Position numbers and translations under genes: made by a program
Assembly: GCA_963576475.1 (NCBI GenBank)
Contig: OY754970.1
Coordinates: 29,712,591-29,776,590 of the forward strand
Direction: 5' to 3'
Source of the DNA: Molanna angustata
Taxonomy: Eukaryota; Arthropoda; Insecta; Trichoptera; Molannidae
Length of the DNA stretch: 64,000 nucleotides
Notes under the pieces: model-generated
The model's input: only the letters and a program-made list of their open reading frames with translations
Told to the model about the DNA's origin: nothing
The model's database searches: none
In this document: positions 1 through 11,590 of the stretch, one piece after another
How the letters are laid out: each line of letters starts with the position of its first letter
Position numbering within the stretch: the stretch's first letter is position 1

Positions 1-110
1 TTCGACAGGCGTTTGTGAATCGCTGTCGAAAAACTCAAGAATCAAAAATAAATATCTATAAAAATAATATAATATATAAAATCGTTTCAATTGAAAAAAA
101 TAATAAAACC

Positions 111-501
111 TACCCCCTATTCAGTAACTATTGTAACTAAAATATGAACGTTCTAAAATTGTAGATTTTAGATTTACGGTCTTATTTCAACGTTATAAAA
201 TATAAATTTGGATTAAATGGCATAGGAACGTACCTATTATGACCGGAACGTTCTTAAAAAGTTACTTAATCAGACGTATTATGAATAATTATGAAAATGT
301 TGAAATTTTCATATTTTTCATAATTATTCAAAATACGTCTAAATCAGGAACTTTTTAAGAACGTTCCGACCAATATAGGTACGTCCCTATTACATTTAAT
401 CTAAATTTATATTTTATAATGCTGAAATAAGACCGTAAATCTAAAATGTACAATTTAAGAACGTTCCTATTTTAGTTACAATAGTTACTGAATAGGGGGT
501 A
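111..501. mobile_element. Fold-back (long hairpin) MITE, 391 bp
   Basis: Two arms of about 187 and 196 bp (111-297 and 306-501) are near-perfect reverse complements around a loop of about 8 bases. The outer ends read TACCCCCTAT and ATAGGGGGTA. Each end carries TA, which fits a TA target-site duplication as in Tc1/mariner-type MITEs. There is no coding capacity. The arms differ by scattered substitutions and small indels, so the copy is not brand new. Family assignment from TA alone is inference. Confidence 0.8.
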
Positions 502-2507
502 ATGTGTTAAAATGATATATAGGTGATTCATAAGATGTACATGTACCTAGTAGGTGGGTACCTACTCCAAATATTTAGTTGTGGGTTGTGTCAATATTTG
601 TCATATTCCATAGGCAAATATTGGATCGATTATAATAATATTTAATTACAACTTTATGTTGTAATATAAATTGTTTCGCCTTGCTTCATTTTACTAGCAT
701 AACCAATCAGTGAGATGATTCGTTATATTATATTACTACACCAAGGAAAACTTCATTTTACAAATTCAATTCCGTATATGAATATATACAAAAAATATCA
801 GAGTTTTATTTTATTTGAATATAATAGTCCCATTACAATATAATTAAAATTATTCTTATATTATTTCCTGATAAAGAAATGGCTATCCTATTAATGGCGC
901 CTTAATCTTAGGTATGTATAGAGAATAATTATTTATATACTAGGGGATGTGGCCAACGCAATACCTCCATCAAACAAAATAATACACATTAGTACATGAA
1001 TAGTATATTTTTTTAGGTTGCTACATTAGTTACATTATTTTTAGGATTTTTTTTATAATTCTATAATAGTTTTTATTTATTAGTGATTTTCTAATTTTAA
1101 CACTAAAATCGATGAGTACCTACAGGTCCGGTCCTAGTGAAGTTGGTGATTAAAATGAATAGAAATTAATAATCATGGCATATGAATGGTAAAAAAACAA
1201 ATTACACTTATCTCAATAAGGACGAATTAGAAAACAAATTTTAGGATAATATTTTGAAAATACAGGCATTATCTAGTAATTTAAATTTACGCATTTTCGA
1301 TAATTTATGAGGACTTACAACGCTTAATCTTGTGACTGAAAACATGATATATTAAATCCGCCTAATGCACTATGAAGTTACGTTTTAGTAAGGGTAACTA
1401 TCGCGGCCATTAAAAAGGGTTGATACGTGATATAAACTAACGGAAACTCAAAATTTGTTGATTTTTTGCATTTTAAGAACAAACCTTAGTTAAAATTAAA
1501 AAAACTTTATCGGTCATTCATATAAAAGCAGGGCAAAACTCTTTTGCATTAAAACTGACTTATTACATTAATATTGTTTTTGAAAACGATCACAGTTAAT
1601 ATAAAACGATGAAACATCATATATGTATATTTCGTATTTATATACGCCATAAATACAAAAACATCTTAATCACTGAAAATAATAAGTGCGAAACCGTTAC
1701 TCTTTACTATGACATAAAAGTTGAGTCAGAATTGCAACAAAAAAAAATAACATAAATTATATGTTTGGTAATTATCAAAAAAATATTATGCATTCACTAT
1801 TTAAGTTTTCTTATCTCTGACATTTAAGTAAGTTGTAATACCTACAAGTAAAAGTAGTTCTGAATGTTATATAGCAAAAAATGTAATTATGTATAACATA
1901 TTAAAATACATAACTGTTCTCCATATTACGATTCAATGTAATAATTTATATAGATCATATAGGAAGAGTTTGTCTACATGTGTTTATTTTTACAATAAAT
2001 AAAACAAAACATTTTTAAAAATTCAGTAGTAGGTATATATATTTGAACTCGAATCCAAATCGAATTTCTTGAAAATAAAGAAAAAATAACAGGACGTCGC
2101 ACATAGGGCTCTCTAAATTAAAGCGAAAAAAAGACAAAAAATAGTGTTCAAACCAATAACAATTACATACAAAATATTCACTATTAACCATAGGTACTAT
2201 AATTCTTATACCTTACATATTATTATGTTGTTGTCTGGGTATGCGCACACACGTGGACAATCTTTTGCACGGGAAATATAAATTATTTGCATACTTTTTG
2301 TAGAGAGTTGTAACGCTTGTCATTTTTTTAATGTGAACAATTAAGCGTCAGGTAATTAATTTAATTTGCATATTTTTTTTACTTGATATTTGTTTCGATG
2401 CATAAATATATAATATGAAATACTATATTTATTAAAATAATAATTTTAACTTTAACTAGACTTATATAAAAAGTTCTGCTGAGTATCACAATCATATTTT
2501 GTACTTA
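502..2507. other. AT-rich DNA, no gene seen
   Basis: No reading frame of note and no recognisable repeat. A 24-base stretch near 1455-1478 (ATTTGTTGATTTTTTGCATT and on) recurs near 43056, probably part of an old dispersed repeat. Confidence 0.5.
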
Positions 2508-2610
2508 TAGTTGTCGCCAAATATCTTGAGCCGAGAAGGAGGACGATTTGCACGTATACCAACCAAGAAAAAAATACACAAATTTGCTTTCTGCGCACCC
2601 GGAAGTCTGG
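2508..2610 (+). repeat. Dispersed repeat D1, copy 1
   Basis: A stretch beginning TAGTTGTCGCCAAATATCTT and containing GCGATTTGCACGT-like and CTGCGCACCCGGAAG sequence recurs at 10620-10720 in the same orientation with moderate divergence. It has no coding match that I recognise. Confidence 0.65.
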
Positions 2611-3856
2611 TTCAAGTTGTTTTACGTTAATTATATATATCTTTGTTAAATAAAGCGTTTTTAAAATAATAATAATAATAATAGTGATGATAATTTTTAT
2701 GAGAATTTTTTTATTAGAATCTTATCTTAACCGAACTACCTCTAATAAAGTTTTTTTTCTGAGAGATTAACATTAAGTTGTCTTTCGTATGCATACTAGA
2801 TCATCAAATTATATTTTATATTTTTGTCGTCGAAATTTAGCTAACGGGCTTTATCTGCATCGGTCTGACGAAAAATAAAAAAATCGAAAGGAATATATAA
2901 TTTTTAGGTAAAATAAACACATTAATAAATTTCTCAATCGACAAGAGACTCTTAAAAAATTTTAATACACACCGCCATGGCTAAGTCATTTGACAACTGT
3001 GAAATCTGCTAATTATTATTTATTATTCGGTGATAATTTTATTATATATTTTTCTACACAAGCGCCAACTTTCACATCAACGAGCGAAATTAATTAGACA
3101 TATGAAATTGTTAGTAAGTAGGTATATTATTATGAGCCTATGAAGAAAAAAAAAATACATTGTTGATGGCAACTTTTGTTTTCGCTGCTCGGAACCGAAC
3201 TCCGAACTTGAGAAACTAAAACATGCGTCGGTCAGTTAGTTTTGTGGGTCAAATTATTATTTTTGATTACACCCACTGATGGTGGCGTGGGTGAACGAAC
3301 TTCAAATGTAACTCAATACATTTTTTTAGTAGTAATATTTTTGCTTAGAGCGATGTGAAAGGATTTTCGGCAGAATAGATATAACATACATAATTCACTG
3401 TTCCACTTTTCGTCAAGAAATATTGTGAGTACATACATATTTATTTTACACGATTTTTTCAAGAACAAACCATTTGTAAAGTGACATTATTAAGCGCTGA
3501 TGTAATAGTTATGTACACTAAACTTAGCCCACAACCCGATTTATTTAAATTGTGTCAATCATCATTAAATAAACATCGGTTAACGATACCTACTATCCAT
3601 TATCTTTCTCCTAGACTATCACAGTTTTGCGTTTACATAGTTATTAACTGAAACATAGTAATAGGGTATTTTTCTTATTAAATTGCAAACAAAAGAGTAA
3701 AGTTAATTTACTATTATGAAAACATAATAAAAGGATACAGAATATATCATGACAATAAAAAGTATAAAAGATATCTCAGATTGAAACTTGAAATTCTCCC
3801 CGAAAAGAAGGAAACCTTGAACATCGGGGAGTAGTACAGAAAATTTACAATTTGAA
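2611..3856. other. AT-rich DNA, no gene seen
   Basis: I see only short A/T runs, a small AAT run near 2668 and no supportable feature. Confidence 0.5.
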
Positions 3857-4200
3857 ACATATTTATTTATTTATTTAACATAATAATTTTATAATAACAA
3901 ATCAAGATATAATTCACAGGTAATACTATTTTTTCTTTGCAGTGCCTCATCAAAAAGTTAATAGAGAATGGGATAAAGTGTGTTTTTCGGTATTTAATGA
4001 TAGAAGATTCGTATCAAACCAGTTTTTTAACATATTGATGTCGGAATTCGCTAGTTCACAAACCGTATTCCATGCATCTCCCTCAATTACTATAACTGTG
4101 TCATCAGCATAGGATATTATTTTTCCATTTTATACCCAGGAATGAATAATGGCTGTGCCCCAGCTTTGTAAGCCTCATGGAGAGTCTTATGTAGCCCTTA
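3857..4200 (-). pseudogene. Degenerate LINE reverse transcriptase with YADD motif
   Basis: Read on the minus strand, the segment gives the peptide HEAYKAGAQPLFIPGYKMEK. One frameshift later it gives ISYADDTVIVIEG followed by DAWNTVCELANSDINMLKNW. YADD is the catalytic aspartate box of reverse transcriptases, and the following amphipathic stretch ending NWF fits the palm/thumb of CR1/jockey-group non-LTR elements. The frame breaks again near 3945. The minus-strand 3' side ends in a TAAATAAATAAAT-type tail at about 3860-3880, as in LINE 3' ends. It is clearly dead. Clade is not certain. Confidence 0.7.
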
Positions 4201-4412
4201 AATATATAAATTATTTTTATTTTTTTTGTATTGAATTTGTGTTTTCAAATTAAATAAAATAAATATTGCGAGTAGGTACCTACCTATTTAAGTTGCATAC
4301 TACAAATAGAATATAGTTTTATTATAATTCTATGATAATATGTAACTTAAATTCAGTAAAATTTATAATATAGATAAGAATCCAGGGATGATACTGACTG
4401 GAGTTGTAACGA

Positions 4413-4600
4413 AAATAAGTGTTTTTATTGAGATATTGTAGAAGAACCAGGAACTCAAGGCACCTTGAGTTCTTGGTTCTTCAACAACCCAACTCGTCTC
4501 TATTGAGACGTTAAAAAGTTTGTCAATAAAAATATCATTTGACTCCTGACAGTGAAAAAAATCCAATGTTCGCGTATATGCAATTAAATAAATATTCGAA
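4413..4600. mobile_element. Inverted-repeat MITE family M1, copy 1
   Basis: A hairpin centred near 4462 (GAAGAACCAGGAACTCAAGG against its inverse) is followed by CAACTCGTCTCTATTGAGACG, GTCAATAAAAATATCATTTG and a GCGTATATGCAATTAAA end. The same blocks appear at 48385-48693, 49000-49160, 31059-31250 and 59755-60645. This copy has lost much of its left arm. Confidence 0.7.
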
Positions 4601-4907
4601 AATAAGTGTGTTGTAAAAAAATTAAGAAGCAGAACAATATTAATTTGTTATTGGATTTCGCGAAACCGGATTTAATTAATGCACACCTTAACGGCGATGT
4701 CATGTTCTTCATCTGAATAAACTCGATCCGTTTTCAGGCCAACAACAAATGACTTAACTATGCAAGTATTTATAGGAACCTGTGCCTTCATACATAACTA
4801 TCGCCGTCGCGTCGCTTCAAACAGATACAAACATAATTTTAAATATTAATTGAATATATTATTCAGCTTTCTATCTAAGGCTAAAATATACTACTTACAT
4901 TTAAAAA

Positions 4908-5070
4908 AATGTAAATATGTCCTTGTAACAAGCGCGTATTACACATTCCCAAAATTAAGCATAAACGCTTGTCCTTTAGGTGAATCAAATCCATCGAGGT
5001 GAAATTCGAACCCGTATCATCTCTATATTACTAATCCAGCGTGTTAGCTGCTCTACCAACGGCCCATCTA
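4908..5070 (-). mobile_element. tRNA-derived SINE family A, copy
   Basis: On the minus strand the head is tRNA-like: a B-box-like GGTTCGAAT-type segment (here GAAATTCGAACCC on the plus strand) and GTTAGCTGCTCTACCAACGG. A family body follows with AAGCATAAACGCTTGT and AATATGTCCTTGT. The same body occurs at 42600, 42852, 50124, 59130 and 63689. Mismatches in the tRNA part and the fused body argue against a functional tRNA gene. Confidence 0.8.
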
Positions 5071-5295
5071 AGGTATTAGAAAGAAAGGGAAAAATAGGTT
5101 TTTATTTTTATTGTTACTTGTTATTGTTATTTAGGGATAAACATATGTAGATGTATAGCAGTCTTGGTTATGACTAGATTTTTGTCGTGACATATATTAT
5201 GACACTGCAAGGTTATGACTATGACTATGACTAAGAAGAAGAAAAATACAAGTGTACCTATTGCGGTCTTGCAGAATTTTATATTTATGAATATC

Positions 5296-5807
5296 TTTTT
5301 TACTCCTCACTAACCCAAGGGGATATAGTGGGAAGTTATGATTTCGCAATTTTTAAGATAATTTTTTTTTATTGCAGATTTCACCAAGTATAATGCTGAG
5401 ATTGTATTCTGAAAGTTTCATCACAATGTATCTGTGTGTGTGTTTGTGCTGTGTACTATGTGTTGTATGCTATGTACGGCGTGTTTATTTTACTTTATCG
5501 GTTATAGACTAAAGTACTTATTCGATACCTACTTTTCAAATTTTGCAAATTTGTATATCTAATACTCACTTATACCCCATTAGATTTTGAAGGATATCTG
5601 AATAGTGCTTCTCAATTTTTTTAACTCTTAAATATAAAGTGACCCCAAGCCCAGGAAACTTAAATTTTGAAAATTTTATTTTTAAATTGGTAAAAAGGCA
5701 CATCACTTTCATAAAATGGCATTGAATAAATATAATCATAAAAAAATGTTGAAAATTCTCCATACAAAATTTGAATACTTTGTGAAGTGATTTGGTAGTG
5801 AGGAGTA
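5296..5807 (-). repeat. Repeat R2 with conserved frame, copy 1
   Basis: The segment is bounded by inverted TACTCCTCACTA (5301-5312) and TAGTGAGGAGTA (5796-5807). It recurs in opposite orientation at 13325-13875. On the minus strand a 5826-5566 frame (86 codons) reads TTKSLHKVFKFCMEN, then QCHFMKVMCLFTNLKIK and VKKIEKHYSDILQNL. The other copy keeps TKSLHKALQFCMEN and QCHFMEMMCLYSNLKIK with a frameshift between them. I recognise no protein family. It could be a small non-autonomous transposon (inverted ends) or the remnant of an element-encoded protein. Confidence 0.6.
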
Positions 5808-5976
5808 TAGCGTTGGCCACAACCAACTCGTTTAGTATGAAAAAAGTAATAAACTATATACATGTATTTTTTTTTTCAAGTTGTTTTCAAGAAAATAATT
5901 AACATAATGAACTAGACGAAGAGAATTATTAAATTTCTTTTCAGGCAAATAACGGGTTTTATGAATATTATTAACC

Positions 5977-6064
5977 ATGCACCCATTAACAAGTTGTCAC
6001 AATTGAAAGACATGATATTTATCAACTTACAGATCAAGACCGGGAATCGAAGCCGAGACACTAA
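5977..6064 (-). mobile_element. SINE family B, fragment
   Basis: CACCCATTAACAAGTTGTCAC, then a GATATTTATCAACTTACAG spacer and ACCGGGAATCGA match the body and tRNA-like head of the SINE copies at 19783, 27920 and 47234. The remainder of the head is missing. Confidence 0.65.
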
Positions 6065-6449
6065 GAATGAGAATACAACACTTTTATTTGCTTATCACTA
6101 TTTATATTGTATAACGGTAGGCTTATTTACATAATATTATCATGGGACATTTTTTTTCGCAAAACTTCACCTCAAGGGGCTCAAACTTAAATAGCAGCAG
6201 TAGGTATTCATCACAAGTGCGATTTTTTTTTTTGGCAATTTATTTTGAAGTTAGTTTTAAAACGTATCTTATTGACAAATTTCATTAATTCAATTTAATA
6301 AATCATATACCTAATTATGTATAAGAAGATTGAGGTAAGCATCTACTGGAACGGAACGCACGCATCGGTACACTCGCCAGCGTATTTAAGTACATAATGT
6401 ACGAGTATGTATTTCGCGACTTACAATCTTGACATCGTTCTGTTTCGTC
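6065..6449. other. AT-rich spacer before satellite, nothing recognised
   Basis: No repeat or coding feature is supported here. Confidence 0.5.
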
Positions 6450-6549
6450 AACACACAAAATACCGTTCCTGACTAGTCTAGAACATTCTCACTTAAAAAC
6501 TACTTCTTTTTAAACAACAACACACAAAATACCGTTCCTGACTAGTCTA
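6450..6549. repeat. Satellite S1, left part (about 1.5 monomers)
   Basis: Two starts of the CACAAAATACCGTTCCTGAC monomer core occur at 6461 and 6530, only 69 bases apart because the AATTTATTTAAAC part is missing. The second is cut after GACTAGTCTA by the insert at 6550-6982. The array resumes after it with TAGAACATTCTCACTT. Confidence 0.85.
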
Positions 6550-6982
6550 AATAAATAAATTAAATAAATAAACATTTATTGAGACGAAAAAGGAGTTTAG
6601 ATACAAAAACACAGACATATAAAAAGAAATATACAGAAAAACAACCTCTCTGACTCAAAAGGATCATGCTCAGCTATATTGCAGGAAGACAAGCCCCCCA
6701 GCAGCTGATTTTCAGCATGATCCTATTGCTTATGTATAATATTTTATTATCTATACAAGGTCTACTCTATTTATATGCAAAATAAATACAAAAAATACAA
6801 AAAATGCTCCTAAAATACACATATATAAATATACACAAATACATAAATAAACATACACGCACCTAAATATATACGCACATTTATTTATACACACCCACAC
6901 ACATAAATTCTTACATACTTCACACTATGATTGCGAGGCCAGAAGCATCGCTCGACAATTCTCTTTAAAATAATAGAATTTT
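6550..6982 (-). mobile_element. LINE-like 3' fragment inserted in the satellite
   Basis: The insert separates GACTAGTCTA from TAGAACATTC of one satellite monomer. Its left end is AAATAAATTAAATAAATAAA, so on the minus strand it finishes in a TTTATTTA-type tail like several LINE 3' ends here. The body holds a CAGCAGCTGATTTTCAGC stretch and ACATA/CACA-rich DNA but no frame. The target duplication is not clear (at most a few bases). It occurs once in the array, so it inserted after amplification. Confidence 0.6.
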
Positions 6983-9215
6983 TAGAACATTCTCACTTAA
7001 AAACTACTTCTTTTTAAACAACAGTAATTTATTTAAACAAAAACACAAAAATTACCGTTCCTGACTAGTCTAGAACATTCTAACTTAAAAACTACTTATT
7101 TTTAAACAACAGTAATTTATTTAAACAAAAACACAAAATACCGTTCCTGACTAGTATAGAACATTCTAACTTAAAAACTACTTCTTTTTAAACAACAATA
7201 ATTTATTTAAACAAAAACACAAAATACCGTTCCTGAATAGTCTAGAACATTCTTAATTAAAAACTATACTTCTTTTCAAACAACAATAATTTATTTAAAC
7301 AAAAACACAAAATACCGTTCCTGAATAGTCAAGAACATTCTTAATGAAAAACTATACTTCTTTTCAAACAACAATAATTTATTTAAACAAAAACACAAAA
7401 TACCGTTCCTGAATAGTCAAGAACATTCTTAATGAAAAACTATACTTCTTTTCAAACAACAATAATTTATTTAAACAAAAACACAAAATACCGTTCCTGA
7501 CTAGTCTAGAACATTATAAATTAAAAACTACTTCTTTTCAAACAACAATAATTTATTTAAACAAAAACACAAAATACCGTTCCTGAATAGTCTAGAACAT
7601 TCTTAATTAAAAACTATACTTCTTTTCAAACAACAATAATTTATTTAAACAAAAACACAAAATACCGTTCCTGACTAGTCTAGAACATTATAAATTAAAA
7701 ACTACTTCTTTTCAAACAACAATAATTTATTTAAACAAAAACACAAACTACCGTTCCTGACTAGTCTAGAACATTCTTAATTAAAAACTATACTTCTTTT
7801 CAAACAACAATAATTTATTTAAACAAAAACACAAAATACCGTTCCTGAATAGTCAAGAACATTCTTAATTAAAAACTATACTTCTTTTCAAACAACAATA
7901 ATTTATTTAAACAAAAACACAAAATACCGTTCCTGACTAGTCTAGAACATTATAAATTAAAAACTACTTCTTTTCAAACAACAATAATTTATTTAAACAA
8001 AAACACAAAATACCGTTCCTGAATAGTCTAGAACATTCTTAATTAAAAACTATACTTCTTTTCAAACAACAATAATTTATTTAAACAAAAACACAAAATA
8101 CCGTTCCTGAATAGTCAAGAACATTCTTAATTAAAAACTATACTTCTTTTCAAACAACAATAATTTATTTAAACAAAAACACAAAATACCGTTCCTGACT
8201 AGTCTAGAACATTATAAATTAAAAACTACTTCTTTTCAAACAACAATAATTTATTTAAACAAAAACACAAAATACCGTTCCTGACTAGTCTAGAACATTC
8301 TAAATTAAAAACTACTTCTTTTCAAACAACAATAATTTATTTAAACAAAAACACAAAATACCGTTCCTGAATAGTCTAGAACATTCTTAATTAAAAACTA
8401 TACTTCTTTTCAAACAACAATAATTTATTTAAACGAAAACACAAAATACCGTTCCTGACTAGTCTAGAACATTATAAATTAAAAACTACTTCTTTTCAAA
8501 CAACAATAATTTATTTAAACAAAAACACAAAATACCGTTCCTGAATAGTCTAGAACATTCTAAATTAAAAACTACTTCTTTTCAAACAACAATAATTTAT
8601 TTAAACAAAAACACAAAATACCGTTCCTGAATAGTCTAGAACATTCTTAATTAAAAACTATACTTCTTTTCAAACAACAATAATTTATTTAAACAAAAAC
8701 ACAAAATACCGTTCCTGACTAGTCTAGAACATTCTAAATTAAAAACTACTTCTTTTCAAACAACAATAATTTATTTAAACAAAAACACAAAATACCGTTC
8801 CTGAATAGTCTAGAACATTCTAAATTAAAAACTACTTCTTTTCAAACAACAATAATTTATTTAAACAAAAACACAAAATACCGTTCCTGAATAGTCTAGA
8901 ACATTCTAAATTAAAAACTACTTCTTTTCAAACAACAATAATTGATTTAAACATAAACACAAAATACCGTTCCTGAATAGTCTAGAACATTCTTAATTAA
9001 AAACTATACTTCTTTTCAAACAACAATAATTTATTTAAACAAAAACACGAAATACCGTTCCTGACTAGTCTAGAACATTCTAAATTAAAAACTACTTCTT
9101 TTCAAACAATAATTTATTTAAACAAAAACACAAAATACCGTTCCTGAATAGTCTAGAACATTCTAAATTAAAAACTACTTCTTTTTAAACAACAATAATT
9201 TATTTATGTCGGTAG
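6983..9215. repeat. Satellite S1 array, 86/88-bp monomers, about 25 copies
   Basis: The core TACCGTTCCTGA starts at 7053, 7139, 7225, 7313, 7401, 7489, 7575, 7663, 7749, 7837, 7925, 8011, 8099, 8187 and onward to about 9137, with spacing of 86 or 88. The two-base difference is ACTACTT versus ACTATACTT. Type A (86 bp) mostly reads GACTAGTCTAGAACATTATAAA. Type B (88 bp) reads GAATAGTCTAGAACATTCTT. The order B-B'-A occurs twice running from 7749 to 8273 with a 262-bp period, that is, a trimeric higher-order unit. Each monomer also has AATAATTTATTTAAACAAAA. No frame is encoded. Confidence 0.95.
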
Positions 9216-9882
9216 GTAGGTATATCTTATTTGCATTGCTCATGCATTTAAAATTGTATGAAAGTTAAATAAACTCTCTCGAAATGATATTTTCAAGCAA
9301 TTCATTTTGATATAAATTTAAAATTAGAGAAATCTATACATTAATAGGTACGCGTAGTGAAAATTTCGGAAACATTTTTAACCAAACTGCGCGCACGGAG
9401 TGTGTGAGATTTGGCATATATTATATTAGTTAAAGTTTATGTGGAGATGTAATGTAGAAAACTAAAATTTATACATCATTTATGTGTTACAAATACAATA
9501 AATTATGCACTTCAAAACATATATTGTATACTTTCATACAGCCAATATCAAACGCAGTTGTTTATTATATTCAAACACAGAACACGTTAAAGAAAAATAC
9601 ATTAATCTACTTTGTATCAATATAAATGGTGGTACTTAAACAATTACAATTCGCAATATTGTGTGAAAAGAAAACTTTGTACCCCTTGATGAATACATGT
9701 TTTTTTATCATAGGTCAGGTCCACTGACTCAAATTTAAAATTATTACAAATTACGGTCGAATTTGACCTCTGCGCGATGATTAGTGTTAAATAAATGCTC
9801 ATAAATGAAATCTTAAAAAAGACAATTTATTCATTTAAAGGAACACAGTGTGATAAATGCAGGTAGGTACATATATTAGTAG
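9216..9882. other. AT-rich DNA, no gene seen
   Basis: No supportable feature lies between the satellite and the RT fragment. Confidence 0.5.
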
Positions 9883-10400
9883 TTCACAAGATTGTGGAAG
9901 GACAGGACCATCACGAAAAACACGAAGGCTAGACTCATCAGGGCTCTGATATTCCCGATGTTCCTGTATGGTGTGGAAACATGGACACTTAGGGAGTCAG
10001 AGCGAAAGAGGATCGATGCTTTCGAAATGTGGTGCTGGAGGCGTATGTTGCGCATCCCATGGACAGCCAGAAGAACGAATGTGTCAATTCTAGACGAGCT
10101 AAAGATCGAGGATCGTCTATCGACGATATGTTACAGACGTATCCTTCAATTCTTTGGACACATTGCCAGAAGGGAACCAGACTGCCTCGAGAAGCTTGTT
10201 GTGATGGGCAGCGTGGAGGGACGGAGATCTCGTGGTCGCTCACCGACCAGATGGAGCGATTTGGTTAAGTCCACAATGGGGTCTTCGGTGACTGGTGCTC
10301 TGCGTTCAGCCCAAAACAGATTGGCATGGAGGCGGGCCATACGAGTGGCGACGGACTGCAGTCGCTATCCTCAGTCATGAGGAAAAGGACGAATGATGAA
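9883..10400 (+). pseudogene. RTE/BovB-like LINE, RT C-terminal fragment
   Basis: The open frame 9892-10380 begins at a TTG inside the protein, and an in-frame stop lies at 9880, so the copy is 5'-truncated and has no true start. The peptide has the post-RT C-terminal region typical of RTE-type elements: YGVETWTL (residues ~26-33), RIDAFEMWCWRRMLRIPW (~40-57), FGHIARRE (~88-95), then a basic GRRSRGRSPTRW and an AWRRAIR end with a natural TGA. In the intact element this follows endonuclease and RT domains used for target-primed reverse transcription. These are absent here. The frame is uninterrupted over about 160 codons, suggesting a fairly young copy. Confidence 0.85.
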
Positions 10401-10454
10401 TGACATATATTACATTATACAAATAATAAGGTATTACTGCAATTACTGTAATTA

Positions 10455-10566
10455 CTGCAAGTAACAGACTGGAGGACAGCAGCAGAAGACAGGAGGAGTT
10501 GGAGGCGAGGATTGATGGAGGCCAAGGCTCGATATGGGCTGTAGAGCCATCGGAAGAAGAAGAAGG
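10455..10566 (+). pseudogene. Second LINE 3' end ending in (GAA)n
   Basis: The sequence GAGGATTGATGGAGGCCAAGG, GCTCGATATGGGCTGTAG and a terminal GAAGAAGAAGAAG run resembles the 3' end of another RTE-type family, ending in a short AAG/GAA microsatellite. It is probably a separate insertion adjoining the previous one. Confidence 0.5.
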
Positions 10567-10619
10567 TATATCCTATTTTCTGAGATTGTGGTTTCTGAGA
10601 ACGAAGTTTCACTGATGTA

Positions 10620-10720
10620 GAGTTGTAGCCAAATATCTTTTGGCCGAGAAGGGGAGCGATTTGCACGTAAACCAACGAAGCCAAAAGACACACATTTGCG
10701 CTCTGCGCAACCGGAAGCTC
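10620..10720 (+). repeat. Dispersed repeat D1, copy 2
   Basis: It matches 2508-2610: GTTGTAGCCAAATATCTT, GCCGAGAAGGGGAGCGATTT, GCACGTAAACCAAC and CTGCGCAACCGGAAG. A plus-strand frame (10640-10852) crosses it, but it is not shared by the other copy, so I do not call a gene. Confidence 0.65.
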
Positions 10721-11389
10721 GTGCAGTTATCGGTAAATAACTTGAATGATCACGTGGTCTGCGTGAAGCGAAAATTTGTTTGGTATCTGCGCAAAACGTC
10801 CTTAAATATTAGTTATTTGCCTACAACTGTTTCAACAATTTGTGAAATTTGAAAATTTAAACTAACCTTGTCACTAACCATACCCTCTCATACCGATTCA
10901 AAATAATTATTTGAATTAAAATACTATTATTATTTTTTTTATTCACACGGTTGACAAAAAAAACTATCCTTAGCGAGTAATTATGCGAATATTTACTTCG
11001 CATAATTGCTTCGCTTTTTCGATCGTTTATTTTTTGGTCAGATTTTTTTTGTACATTATCAATTTGATTAGGCTGAATCGCAAATATTAATCTGTATCTA
11101 TCCTTTATATTGTTCATTAAAAACATACTTTTTGATCGGCCATCTCAAAACAAGTTTAACTGGTATGTAGATGTCAAATTCCTTGTTAATATGCCAGTTT
11201 AAGATTATGTACGCGGCTTCGCTCGTAGTAAAAATTGTTTAATTACATTAGGATATTAACTTAAAACATACACTGAAGGAAAACAAATATTCCAATTAAT
11301 AATCCATATTCTATATTTTTAACGTAATTCGGGTTGTTTCATTTTTTTATTCAGTTTACAAAACTTATTCAGTTATTATAAACATTTTG
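10721..11389. other. AT-rich DNA, no gene seen
   Basis: Nothing supportable was found. Minus-strand frame 10857-11126 is low-complexity and not convincing. Confidence 0.5.
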
Positions 11390-11590
11390 ACCACATTACA
11401 TAAGTGCAAAATGGCGGGCTTATTGCCATATGACAATATCTTACAACCAACCATATACAGTTGGTGAGATAAATTGTGTATATGACATGTACCAATTCAT
11501 GTGAGTAAAATAATAGAAACAAAAAATAATAAAAAGGAGGGGAGAGAAGAGGAGGGGATAAGGATATGATAATTAGACAAATTTAATATT
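11390..11590 (-). mobile_element. CR1-like LINE 3' UTR fragment
   Basis: Read on minus it contains TTGGTTGTAAGATATTGTCA and GGCAATAAGCCCGCC, the same pattern as the plus-strand LINE tails near 54310 (GAAGAAATTGCCGTTTGG) and 56035 (GAAGAAATTGCCATTAGG). The flanking GGAGGGGAGAGAAGAGGAGG followed by GATAAGGATATGATAA recurs at 44380-44420. Confidence 0.55.

Noticed and set aside
7021..9215. CRISPR-like array
   Set aside because: Although regularly repeated, there are no unique spacers. Whole 86/88-bp monomers repeat, so it is a satellite.
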